Source: Aulostomus chinensis (taxonomy: Eukaryota > Chordata > Actinopteri > Syngnathiformes > Aulostomidae). From it: DNA of 64,000 nt. Under the pieces are notes generated by a model, which was not told the origin of the DNA, did no database searches, and saw only the letters and a list, made by a program, of their open reading frames with translations. Below, one piece after another: positions 13,260 to 25,339 of this stretch. Each line of letters begins with the position of its first letter. Positions within the stretch are counted from its first letter, which is position 1. The position numbers were made by a program, and so were the translations under genes. The stretch is taken from positions 3,588,001-3,652,000 of the forward strand of contig JBBMOA010000015.1 in the NCBI GenBank assembly GCA_037954235.1, given 5' to 3'.

Positions 13260-13918
13260 GTTGCCTTTTCACGTCTCTGAAAAAACACTTTACGGCAGTA
13301 CATTTTAAAAACTTTATTAACAACTCAGCGACTTCGTAGCGAACATTTTATGGATTCCAGGGAACATTATGGAAAATATTGAATACATGAATTATTTCAA
13401 ACACATAGCAGACTGTAGTATATGAAGACACGTCATTTCAAAAAATGTATTATTTGAGAGATTAATTCATAAGGGAAAACAGCAAAAACAATTTCGGTTG
13501 TACGGTTATCAGGGGAAGTTGTGTACATGAGGTCAAATGTGACAAATTACAAAACGAAACATTTATCAACTTTTTTTCGAAAGTCATGTTAATTAAATAT
13601 AAGAGCATAGATAATATTTAATTAAACCTTATTACAATGTCTAATTAGTGTTTCGTGTTCTATGTTTTTTTTTTACAGATTCTTCACTGTAATTTGTCAA
13701 TTAATAAACAGCTTCCTTTAACAGTAAATGTAAAATGCGAAATTCGTGTGGTTTGACCCAGCTCATCTTCCGTACTAAACGCCATCAAGAATTACGACAG
13801 CAGGCCGACTCATACGGCCGTTGTCGCAACGACAATCAAGGTAACATGTGAGAAGTTTGCCTGAGATTTTTCAGACTTTACCTCAAAAATTATTAAGCTT
13901 AAAACTGTCCTAAGCATC
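13260..13918. promoter_or_regulatory. Bidirectional MRPL22/GEMIN5 promoter region
   Basis: The 659 bases between the two start codons hold both 5' untranslated regions and the shared promoter. I see no TATA box placed consistently with either gene, which fits housekeeping promoters. An ETS-type CTTCCGG lies just inside the GEMIN5 first exon (13,934-13,940). The middle of the interval is AT-rich. Transcription start sites cannot be located by eye. Confidence 0.6.
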
Positions 13919-16483
13919 ATGCACGAAAAGTCGCTTCCGGCCTCTCCCAACTGGTACTGCTCACGCTGCAGTGACGTCAACAGCAGCGGTTTATTGGGCG
14001 TCGGAGCCAAAAACATCATCTTTTTGATTGACGTGTCTGTATCCACTTGCAGGGTCGTAGGTAAGTCTTAGCCCAGAGCCGGGCATCACACGCAGTACGT
14101 CTCACGACCGAGTTTGTTGTTCCGTAATTATTGTTTAAAAATGGTGTTACACGAAATGCAAGTCACGATTTTTGTGTCTGAAAGAGGACGAAGTCACTGT
14201 CTCGGGTGTGATAATTAAACGCCTGGAGTCCTGGACGGAGGAGAAACATCCTTGTACTGTTATTTTTACAAATAACAAATTAAATGATGAAGAAAAAAGT
14301 CCCAATGACATCTTTTATAGCCAGAAGGCGTGGTAAGATGAGACACCCAACACCTCGCTTCTTCGTTTTCCAGGTGAGCTGTCCGGCCATAAAGGTTTGG
14401 TGTCAGGCTTTTCCTTCTGTCAGCATGCTGGGCAGAGTCACATCTGTGCCAGCTCCTCCAGCGATGGCTGCGTTCTCTTCTGGGACTCTGACAGAAAGAC
14501 TGTTGTGAGGGAATACACAGCTCATCAGGTGAGGGTCAACTTTCCCTTAAGTTTCCCTTACGTTTGAATTTATCCCAATCGAAAAGCTGTGAGGCTCCAG
14601 TGCACACCGGCGTCCACGGGGTGACATTTTTATTGCTGCCTGCATCAAATGGAGCAAACCACGTGAACATAAACGTGTCCTCAGATTTACTCACGCTGGA
14701 CTGTCATCAGATGCCCCTTTCTGAAATGGTCAGGTGCTGATTATCAGTGGATCAGCGAGGTTCACTACCTGATTAATGTTGTTCGGCATTTTGTTAGGTT
14801 TTTCTGTGGACTTGATTTGTTGATACGACATGAATGAGTTATTAAATATTCATTTTTATTCGTGATGCATATTTTTGCATATTTTATGTACTATAAAGGA
14901 GCGCCTCTCTTCTTTGATTATTCTGTTATTGCTCTGTTGACATGCAGCAAATCTAACAGTCGATCCGGCCTGAGATACTGCAGGTAGTTAGACACGGCTC
15001 TCTGGCAGAGGGAAGTTCTCAAATACCCTTAGCAACATCTGAGTCCTTCCCATGCAAGCGAGGGACGTGCGCTTGTTGTAATGGCGGTTTGTTGTTCAGA
15101 ACCCTGTCTCAGCCCTCCACTGGTCCCCGCTGGATAAAAACCTGGTGGTGTCAGGGGATGAGAAGGGAGTCGTGGTGTGTCACTGGTACCACACAGGAGA
15201 CACCGCCAGCTTCTTCCCTGAGCCCAGGACCATCTTCTGCCTCAGCTGCTCCCCCCACACCTGGAGCACTGTAGCTGTGGGGTAAGAAGCCCGCCGACAA
15301 CCCACTCAGCACACTGCTGAACACGGTTAGACTCACCAATACAACCCTAATAGAATCACACTGGTTTAAAGGTCAGCCAGTATGGGTTTCATCATGGACT
15401 ACGCTGATATTTACGGATTAAGGCAACTCATCACCAGTGTGACCCACATATTTCAAATTTGAAATATGTATTAATCAAATGAATCCCCACAGATAATCAA
15501 AGCCAACTTTTTGCTATTACTATTATCAAATGAGCGAGATAAAGCAAACATGGCGCACACGCCTCGCTCCTTGAACAACACCGTACTATCAGATACTAAA
15601 TCTATGCAATGTGTATTTGTCTTTCAAAAGTGTATATGGTAACATTTCTGTTTCAGTCTGACAGTGGTGTACGAACACTAGTTGCTATGGTAACTGTCCA
15701 CTGTTCAAGGTACAAAGATGGGATGATTGTGCTGATTGACGTGAGTAAAAAAGGCGAGGTGATACATCGTCTTCGTGGGCATGATGATGAGATCCACTCG
15801 CTGGCGTGGTCGCCGCTGGCTGGTGAGGACCCGCTGTATGGCGGCGCTGAAGACAGTGAAGGTAGCAGTCACTCCAGAAGCATTCCAGGTTTCTAACACA
15901 TGGCAGCACATTTCCCAACACTTCCCTCTCAACTCACAGCAACCAACGGCGTGAGCGCCGGAGAGAAGTGCTGCTATCTTGCGTCTGGGAGCAGAGACCA
16001 GACGGTGAGGATCTGGAGCACAGCGAAGGGCAGAGGTGAGACGGCCCGCCGATGCTCAACTAGAATTAGTCTGCAAACCGATTTACTGGATTGAAGCTGC
16101 AAAATTTTGTGACTTTGTCCTGATGATATATTCTGGTTGAAGGGGATTGGTTATTGTTCTACACAGCGTCCCTTTTAGCTCGCTGCTTCATTCGCTTCAG
16201 ATTTCAGTTTTGAGTCAGTTGTTCCAAATTATTTGTAAGATTGTGCATAATCCACCATATTGCCATTATTGGTTGAACCTGCTTTCAGTAAATATGATAT
16301 TTGATGGCCTGTCATCTGTATTTCACCCCCCCACCCCACCCCCATATAGGCATCACAACCTTGAAGTTGCCATATCTAAAGAAAAGAGGCTCCGCCGTCG
16401 ACCCTGGAATCAAAGAGCGACTTTGGCTCAACATCCACTGGCCAAAGGGACGGCCAACACAGCTCGTCTCCAGCTGCTTCTGG

Positions 16484-16526
<43 letters not shown>

Positions 16527-19500
16527 GTGTCTCATCAGTCAAATGGGTCGAGTAGAATTAGTACTGAACAGAAAAACAACAATATTACAAAGAACAGTGT
16601 GCATGGTGTATTTTATTAATTCACTGGTTTTGCCGTAGAAATGTTGATGCCCCCTCAAGTGGAAGATTCTGGTGTAAACTGGAATTTGATGATTCTCTAC
16701 GATCATAGAGGGACAACAGTCACTGTCACGGCGCACTAAAAGGATGCCGTGTTTGCTTCCTCTGAAGTTAGATTCGTTTTTGTGTGTGTCCGTCCGTGTC
16801 CAGTGGTGAGCTGGTGATGTGGGACCTGACCAGGACAGGGAAGCAGAGGTATTCACTGTTTGGGACATCCACTGAGGGTCAGAATCACAGCAGGATTGTC
16901 TTCAACACCAGTTCAGTTTGCCTGCAGGACAACCGAGAGCTGCTCATCAGCACCTCCATGGACCGAGAGGCGAGTTTGCTCGCACATGCAGGGATTTATT
17001 GTATATTAGTTTATTTTCTCTGACTTGATGTTGTTGTTTTCCAGATCAAGTGCTGGGACCTAGCCTCTCTAAACTGCTGCTGGACCCTGCCCACACTGGG
17101 CGGGTTTGTCTACGCGCTGACCTTCTCCCCTGTTGGTACAGGGTGTCTCGCGCTGGGCGTCGGTGACAACATGATCCGAGTCTGGAACACGCTGACCACC
17201 CAGAACCAGTATGACACCAGGATCTTCTGGCAAGGCATCAAATCCAAGGTCACCGCGGTAAGCTGGCACTGTCGTGTCTCTGAGGAGGTGGTGTGTCCGT
17301 CGCGGCGCGGCTCTGAGGGGACCTTCGAGATGAATGTACTGTCTCCCCTGTGGACTGTGCTTATTGTTATTCTCCATGTTGTAGTTTTAATCCTCCAGGA
17401 TTTAGCCAACCGCTACAGTGTCAGGATGTAAGATTCTTAAATTCCAAAGAGTCATTTTCAAACTTGCTGCGATCTTTACATATTTAGATTTTAGTTCAAT
17501 GAGTTTTGGGAGTTTTTTTAACATCCACTAAGTCTTAAGATTGACGACGATGGCAGAAGGATGAGCGCTAATATCAGGACACATCTGTTTTGCTTGTTGG
17601 CACTTGATTACCTGTTCATGAATAAGTAAGGAGGTGTTTGGAAGATTAGGTTAAACTTTAATTAGTTTTTGGACTCATTTCAGAAACTTAAAAAGAGCGG
17701 AAAAGATAAGATAACAGGAATAAGAGACTTGTTGTTAATTTCAGCTGGCGTGGCACCCAAAAAAGGAAGGATCTCTGTCTTTTGGAACAGATGATGGTAA
17801 AGTTGGGATCTACGATGTCTTCTCAAGCAAGTAAGGTTAATTTTCAAATTACTATAATTAAAATGTGACTTTTTTTAGTTTGGAAACTTTTCCTGAGACC
17901 CATAATGTTGTTGTTTTTTTTCATGTCTGTCTTTTCTTGTTTTCTATGTCGAGTATTCCTGACTGAGCATTTATTCTGCTTCATCTCCTCGCAGGCCGCC
18001 TCAAATATCGAGCTCCTACCACAAAAAAACTGTGTACACTCTGGCGTGGGGACCACCGGTGCCCCCGATGTCATTTGGTAAGTGTCTAATGAACTGTGAG
18101 GAACTGCTGCTGCGTGTCGTGAACACCCTGAACCAGCAGAATCACTCGGCGGTGGGATGCCGAAACGCAGCAAGTCAGCAGGAATAGCACGTCTTTTGTG
18201 TAATTGCCTCTGTAATTGAATGAGCTGAGAAAACACACCCCCCACATCTGTCACTGGTGGGGAAATGAAGACGTAGGAAATTAACTTGACACGCTGTTGG
18301 CAGATGAAATTTTGATGAGTGTATTAGTCACTCGGCTTTGTTGCCATGCCGACAATGTGCTGATGGCTGTTATAAGAAGAAGAGGAGCTGCTTAATTATG
18401 AACATGTGGCATTGGCACCAGTTCAGCCCAGTTGGTTTGTCTGCTGGAGCTCTGAAGTCTGACTGGTTTAGATAGTAAGTCCAGTCGCGGTTGGCCTCTA
18501 GTTTCAACCAAATAGACAATGTAGTCTTTGGTCTAAATTTAGTCTTTAGTCTGCTGACCCGTCACCTTTAAGTTATTGGTGCGTGTGACGTTCAGGTGCA
18601 TCAGAAGAAAAGCAGCACTACAGCTTGTACAGCTGCGCGGGGGAAGGCGTCATTCTGCAGCACAGTCCGTCTAAACTGAGCGGAGAAGCATCGGACATCG
18701 ACAGGCTGATCAAAGACACCAACAACATCAAGGTAGGAGGCGCGAGGATGTGAGTGCCACCACACCGCAGCAGGCAACACATATGATGTCAAAGTAAACA
18801 TGTTCTACTACACGGTCAGCCAGTTGCTGAATCCTCCCTCCAGGTCTGTTTATTGTGACTGATAATTCATGTTTGCTGCTGAAAGGAAATGATTCGAAGG
18901 TGAGTTCTGTTTGCCTACAGCACAAGTTGTCTCCACACACCGACCTGCGCTGGAAGCCAGATGGGAAAGTGCTAGCCGTTGGTAACGAGGACGGGTAAGT
19001 GAGGGGCCAGCCGGTCTCTCTCTGCTGCTACCTGAAGTTCTGAGTGCTGACGACTGCCCCCTGCTGCAGGTGCATCGATGTCTATCAGGCCCCCTGTCTG
19101 AAGCTGCTGTGCAGCATCCAGCAGCATCACAAGATCATCAACACGTTAAGATGGCACCCCGACCACAACGCCCCGCCAGAGCTGCACTGCCTCCTGGCCT
19201 CAGGCTCCAGCAACGCCATTGTCTACGTGCACGACCTCCGTTCAGTGATAGGTGGGAGTGAAATTACATTTTTAGATTTGAGATAAATATAATAAGCCTT
19301 TTTCTGGAGACCAACTAAAAACTTTGGCATAAACAAGGCCAACAACCTCCCTCAAAATGTTTCCACAGTGGGTGAATGAGTTCACAACTCAGCTAAAGTC
19401 AGCAGAGTCTTTCTTACTGCAGTTATTGAAATACCTCAAATTAAGATGTTTATTTATGGAGCTTGTTGGGAGCATTACAGAGCAGAACTTAAGTAACCAG

Positions 19501-20780
19501 GGAACTTCATCTTCCTGGCTAACAAGCTAGCTGCTAGCCACTGTTCTGTTTGTTGAGAGAGATTGTCAGGAAGAGTCTTCTTCTTAATCTTTCCAAAAGG
19601 ATTCTTGAAGGAACTATGATTGACTGAGGATAATAGCGAGACACAGATGGACAAGAGTTTAACAGTTTCACAGAATTCTCATTTGGACGCGTGTAAGTGC
19701 TTCCCAGCTGTGTAAAGTCCCATGTCAGTCACGTCTTATCTGTCTGAAGAGCTCCATGTTTTGTTTTGTGGTGCAGAGAGTCCTCCAGAGAGCCCTCTGG
19801 TGGTGACGGAGCCGTATCGCAGGCTGTGTGGTCATACAGCTAAAATCACCAGCATGGCCTGGAGTCCACATGACAACGCCAAGCTGGTGACCGCGTCCTA
19901 TGATGGAACCGCTCAGGTCAGTACCAGGCCAGGAGTTTTCATCTCTATTGGACCGGAATCGGTCTGAATCCGCCCCAGAACCATACAACAACTTCAATCT
20001 GCGTGCCACTTCCTGACACCTTCTTATGAACATCCGCGAGGTCCAGTTTTCATTACTACACAACTTTAAAAAAAGGTTGCTAGTATCTGGTGGGCAATAG
20101 AGGTACTACAGTGAACCTTGAAGCATAATTGATCAGTTTGACCGATTGGTTGGTGTATTGATCAATAACCCGAACTGCCTCTTCTAGCTTCTTCCTGCTT
20201 CTCTCCTGGTTTCTTTTTGGTGATGTAAGATGATGTAAGAGCAGAATCAGCCTCTTCACTGCCTCTCACATTTGGAAATGTACCATTGCCTATACTTGTT
20301 CTGCAAATTTGACGTTTTGAGCTGTACGTGAGGCAGGTGAAGCTGCTCCATCACCTGCTGCAAGATGCTGCTGAATGTTGCAAACGGCTCAAACGTGGAC
20401 TTAAGTTTGGCAGCAGTTTGTTCCTTCAGGATTTCCCCTCACGGTGGATGTTTTTGTCGTGTTCAGGTGTGGGACGTCCTGCAGGAGGCAGCGGTGGCAA
20501 ACTACCGGGGTCATATGGGCTACCTGCTATCTGTGGACTGGTCACCTGTCGACCCGGACGTGATATGGACTGGAGGGAAGGACTTCACTGTGCAGGAGTG
20601 GAGAGTCTCCAAACAGCAGTTTACAAAACCACCCAAAGGTGTTCATTACTGGCGTGGATTTAACCCTTCATACTCCCTCTGTTCCTATTTAGAAGTTTCT
20701 TTGTGGCTGCAGCTCTACAAATGTGTTGTCCTGTAACAGGTGCTCATGTGTTAATATTCAAGGAGTAAGCAACTCTACCC

Positions 20781-20811
<31 letters not shown>

Positions 20812-23800
20812 ACACCCCTTCACATCCCTCCTTTCTGTGCTTGCAGGGAAGAAGATGGTTGAGCTGAAGGAGAAGATGAAGGCAAATCCCAAGCAGAAGA
20901 GGAAGAACAAAAAGTCGCCCGGAGCACCGCCGGCAGAGATGAATGGAGAAACAATTGCAGAGGTAGCGATGGCAGCCACAGGACAGGAGCTCTCTGATGA
21001 AGACGAAGAAGATGATGTCAGCTCAACAAACAGTCTGGTTCCTCCAGCAGGTAACGGTCATAAACAGGAGAGAGAGAGAGATGGTTCTGAAGGTGCTGAC
21101 AGCGTGAGGCTAACTCTACTAAGTGATGCTAACTTTATCTATCCTCAGCCACTGTTGAGGCACAAAGAAAACCCTGGACTGCAGCGAAGACCAAAGACAA
21201 ACCAGGTTCATACCTTCTTGGAATGCTATTTTGAGATCACGTGCATGCATGTTTCTGTGTTAGCTGCACGAGTGTGTGTTTTTGTGCGTCTCCAGACTTG
21301 AGCCTCCTGAAGAAGAAGAAGCCTCGCTCCATGCTGCCCATCAGTACATCCATGGACCACCGGCCCAAAGACGAGCTGCTGCAGGACTGCATCACTCTGG
21401 CTTCTGTCATGCACGGCGATGGTGAGACTGCGTCGACTATGACTGACCCTCATCTGCTGAGTGTAGTTAACTGATGCGCTCAGCTTTCAGAGACAGCAAG
21501 CTAAGACAGACCCTTAACAGTGGTAGTCACATGACCGAAAGGCTGACTTTCTGTGAGACACCCCGTTATGGAGCAAACATCTCCAGTTTCCTGTTGAGTT
21601 GATTGAGGTAGGGGTACATATACTAGCTAGCTCAAGCTTGACTTGATGGTTTGTGGTCTCCAGCACCCCCTGCAGGTTGTGTTCCAGGCCAAGGAGAACA
21701 CACCCATCTGGGACTCTTCTCGGACAGACAGGCGCTACATCGCATGTTTAAGGCAGAAGGTACATAATGTTGTTAAACTAAGCACAAAATAAAATCCCGA
21801 AATTTCCAGGATGCACTTGTATACTGTATGTCAACTCTTTATTTGATAAAAAGCTTTAAATCAGTGCTCACATCAAGAAACCCAAGCTGGTGGACAAAGT
21901 TGTGATGTGAGCCGTTTTTCAGACGTCTCATTCATCCTGATGTCTCTCTTGTTCCTCAGAGGAGAGCCACATGGAGGCGGGTCACTTTGAGTCAGTTGTG
22001 TACCTGCGGCTGTGGAGTGGAGACCTGGAGGGGGCGCTGCAGCTCGCCACAGAGAAAGGCGAACTGACTGACCACCTGCTGTCCGTCGCTCCCATGGGTA
22101 GAAACACTTTTAGATTGAATGGTTGTAGTCGAGCTGTGTGAAGACTGCGTGGTAAATTCTAAGTTTTTTGTGTTTCCTCCCCCAGCTGGCTTCGCGGTGT
22201 GGAGCCGCACGGTGGAGGCCTATGTCAAGCAGCTGAGTCTGCAGGAGCAGTACCTGAAGGCCGCGTCTCACCTGCTGTCAGTCAACAAGCTGTACGAGGC
22301 CATCGACCTGCTGTCCTCTCACAAGCTCTACAGGTTCTCCTTATCTACTTTATGTACTCTTCTCTTTATGCTGCTCCCTAAGAATGTTTATGTGCCAAGA
22401 GAACCGACCTGTGATGGAGTGTGTTTGTGCCAGGGAGGCCATAGCGCTGGTCAAAGCTCGGCTGCCAGCAGACGAGCCTGTCCTGAAGGAGCTGTACACC
22501 TGCTGGGCGTCCGTGCTGGAGAAGGATGGACATTTTTCTGCAGCTGCTAAATGGTGAGGACCGGAAAGACTCATCTCCTCGCCATCGTTCCCTGCTGGTT
22601 GAACTAAACTTTTAAATTTGCCGTGTCTTGCTTCTCGCAGTTACGTTGCTGCCGGGGCCAGTTTCGACGCTGCCAAAGTAATCTCCAGGAAGAACGACTC
22701 GTCCTCACTGAGGACGGCAGCCAGTCTGGCAAGGATCACGGGGGAGGTTTCTCTGGCCCAGTCACTGGCGCTGCGATGCGCCAAAGACATGGCTGCTGCT
22801 CACGACTGGGTCGGAGCTCAGGAGGTCCTGAGCTCCCAGGAGAGCTTGCTGGTCAGCCTCGCAAACATAAACCGAGAAAAGAGTTTTACATCATCAGAAT
22901 TGTCTCTGTTGTACTCAGCCTCTTAGGATTTTCAGGATTTGATTCAGAAATGGATTATTTAACTAATACTTCCATTGTTTCCAAGCCTGGGCTGTTTTCC
23001 CATGAATTTGAGTTTAAATTATATTGGGGATGATGAAATGGATCATTCTGTGCTAAAAACATCATGACCCGCTACTATGAAACAAGTGCAACAGAGCCTT
23101 TGTCCCAATCAGAAGTAGAGAGCACTTTGGCACTTACTGGTGCGAGTTTTATCGTTATCTGCTCCGAAAGTCGAGGAAGCCGGTCTCTTTACAAACTGTG
23201 AATAGATTTTTATTAAAAGTTGAATTGGCACATTTTACCTCCTTTCATTGACAGTTTTCTTGTTTTTGTGAATTCAGTGGTTCATCTCCTCCGCAGGTCC
23301 ACAGGCTTCACCTCTGTGTTGCTGAGCTGCTGTCTGCAATGCTGGTGGACTCCGGAGTTTTACCTCAGTCGTGCGTCTCCGGTCACAGGTGGGCGTCGCC
23401 AGGCGAGCAGCACGTCAGCATCCTGGACCGAGTGAGAGACGTGTGGGATGAGGAGTTTAGTGTTTCACACAAGTCAGCGGGGCTTCGCAGCGTTGACACT
23501 CTTCTGCTGGAGCTGAAGTCTGTGGAGAGTCCAGGACCCACTGCCAACATTCCCCTCAGACAGGTACCAGGTCCTCCACGGATGAAGTTGATTAACATTC
23601 ATTTAAAAAAGGAAACTCGTCCTTTTTAGGAAACTTACAAGTAGAAAAAGGTGTATAATTTCTGCCTAATTCAGTTTTTTATTTAACAATGAAGAAAACA
23701 GCCTCCACAATCTCATGCTTCTTCATGACCTCATCAAACTGCATCTGTGGCCTCTGCTTCAATTGAGCCTCCACCATCAGAAGTTACATACAAACATTCA

Positions 23801-25278
23801 TCTCCTGAAGACGTGATCTGACCCTGTCCTCGTCTCAGGTGCTTCTGTACTCATCCCTCCATCTGACTCGATGTGTGTTGAGCTGGTTACTGGACAACGA
23901 TGGCGGGATGATGAAGGAGTTGTGGCAGGCAGCAGCTTGGCTCCGAGAGGCCGGACCCTTCCCTGTCTCCTCAGAGCTCTGCAGGATTCTGTTCCCTGAC
24001 GGTAACTTCTGTCTCCCTTCTCAAACCATCAGCAGTGAGGTTAAATGGTTGGATAATGAATACTTGTTAACAGTAGCAGTGCGACTGACATTTTCTGAGC
24101 TGAACATGGTGACCCCTCCTCTCCGTCTGTCTCAGGGGACGTCACTGTGGTTTCCAAGAAACACCACAAAACACTTGATTGCACTGATGAGGAAGCCAAA
24201 GCTGCCGCTAACAGTCTGCAGGCTTTCATTTATTACCACCGTCTGTATGAACACTGGTGGAGCCACTCGGATCAAGACCAAGAGATCCACACCACACTCT
24301 CCTCCTCAGCTCCTGACTCCCGTTCTGGAGGCGCCGTGATGGACACAGTGGTGAACGGAGGAATGTCAGAGTCGGGATTGAGTTTCTGTCTAGCAACCGG
24401 GAGGTTTGATGCATCGCTGCTTCTGTCTGAGCTACACGCCACATGTCAGTTCAACCAGAGGTCTGTGAGAGAGATCCAGGAGCAGCTGGCTGCCATGGTG
24501 CAGCAGCACAGCAGAGCCCAGGGAAAGCAGCTGGACCCTGGGGAGAAACGGGCCGACGGTCCCGCACAGACACCTGCTGATGCTGGGCAACGGTGAGGAG
24601 CCTCTTATTTGCTCTTTTCCAGCTCACAATCTTTGGATTTCTTTTTTTTTAAATCAAGCCTGAAATAATGCCAATTTGGAAGTTCTAATCCCCCAAAAAA
24701 CCCAGCAGATTACTGAGAAAATAGTAAACATGGAAACAATTTGACGCTTTGTGAGAAAATTCGTTTGTAGCTGCTTAAAAATAATCCCTTTAAACAATGT
24801 GATCGCTTGGGTAATTGAAGAGTTTGTAATCAGTCTTATGCTTGTGTCTTGACCTGAAGTCTGAGGTCCTTCTGTTCTCTCCCTCAGGCCTGATGAGCAG
24901 GAGTGTTTGCTGTCTTTATCCACTAAGATTTTCGAGTGCCAGAAACGGCTGGCGGAACTGCCTGATACAACCAAGGTCTGTCAAATCAAGCATGTGTCTT
25001 CCAAATTAGCCTTTCCTCATTCAGTTGACAGGAACATAAAGAAGAACATGAATAATGCCATTAAAACCACTCTGCGCCTCAACACGAGTGTCTGTCTGTG
25101 TATTTCCTCTCAGGTGTATCCTCACCCAGACGTTCTCGAATGCTGCCTGGTTCTCCTGCACCTCAGCCAGTCTTCACCCTCCGTCCCAGAGTCACTGCAC
25201 AATGAGGCCAAAGACTTGCTACGGAAATATGGAACAAATCCTCCCGTCCTGAAAGCCTCCGAGCGATTCCTGGCCTGA
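13919..25278 (+). CDS. gemin5: Gem-associated protein 5 (GEMIN5), WD-repeat snRNA receptor of the SMN complex
   Basis: Recognises the Sm site and cap of pre-snRNAs for SMN-complex assembly of Sm cores; also acts in translation control. 28 coding exons join in phase: 13919-14060, 14374-14528, 15100-15281, 15710-15861, 15940-16035, 16350-16482, 16804-16969, 17045-17257, 17745-17830, 17995-18077, 18596-18732, 18921-18994, 19070-19251, 19777-19916, 20467-20638, 20847-21050, 21149-21205, 21296-21421, 21676-21759, 21960-22097, 22186-22333, 22434-22553, 22641-22851, 23297-23563, 23839-24001, 24136-24592, 24888-24975, 25114-25278. The product is about 1,446 residues (human 1,508). Residues 11-14 are NWYC, conserved in the RNA-binding face. 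WD repeats fill about 45-705, a Lys/Asp-Glu-rich linker about 705-830, the helical TPR-like dimerisation region about 850-1,080, and the C-terminal RNA-binding part follows. Intron 7 is GC-AG. Exon 19 has two in-frame acceptors. Confidence 0.97.
16487..16524 (+). repeat. (AC)19 microsatellite next to the GEMIN5 intron 6 donor
   Basis: Nineteen uninterrupted AC units begin four bases after the intron 6 donor GT (16,483-16,484), so the U1-binding segment of the donor runs straight into the repeat. CA-rich intronic tracts near donors are known hnRNP L binding sites, so repeat length could affect exon 6 splicing; that is inference. Confidence 0.95.
20778..20815 (+). repeat. Poly-C (20) plus (AC)9 tract in GEMIN5 intron 15
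   Basis: Twenty consecutive C followed directly by nine AC units, ending 31 bases before the exon 16 acceptor boundary (exon begins 20,847). The tract lies where the branch point and polypyrimidine tract would be expected. Poly-C tracts bind PCBP/hnRNP K-type proteins and CA tracts bind hnRNP L (family knowledge). Confidence 0.95.
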
Positions 25279-25327
25279 ATCTTCATCTGGGAGACTCAAA
25301 GCACTTCCATTGTACAGCTATTTGTTG

Positions 25328-25333
25328 AATAAA
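25328..25333 (+). terminator. Polyadenylation signal of GEMIN5
   Basis: Canonical AATAAA 50 bases after the GEMIN5 stop codon, followed by a T-rich stretch ('tgatctttaat'). This gives an unusually short 3' untranslated region. Confidence 0.75.
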
Positions 25334-25339
25334 ATGATC

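Noticed and set aside
16147..16638. A 163-codon plus-strand frame over GEMIN5 exon 6
   Set aside because: Out of frame with the exon and extended by a CA repeat; the true exon is 16,350-16,482 in another frame.
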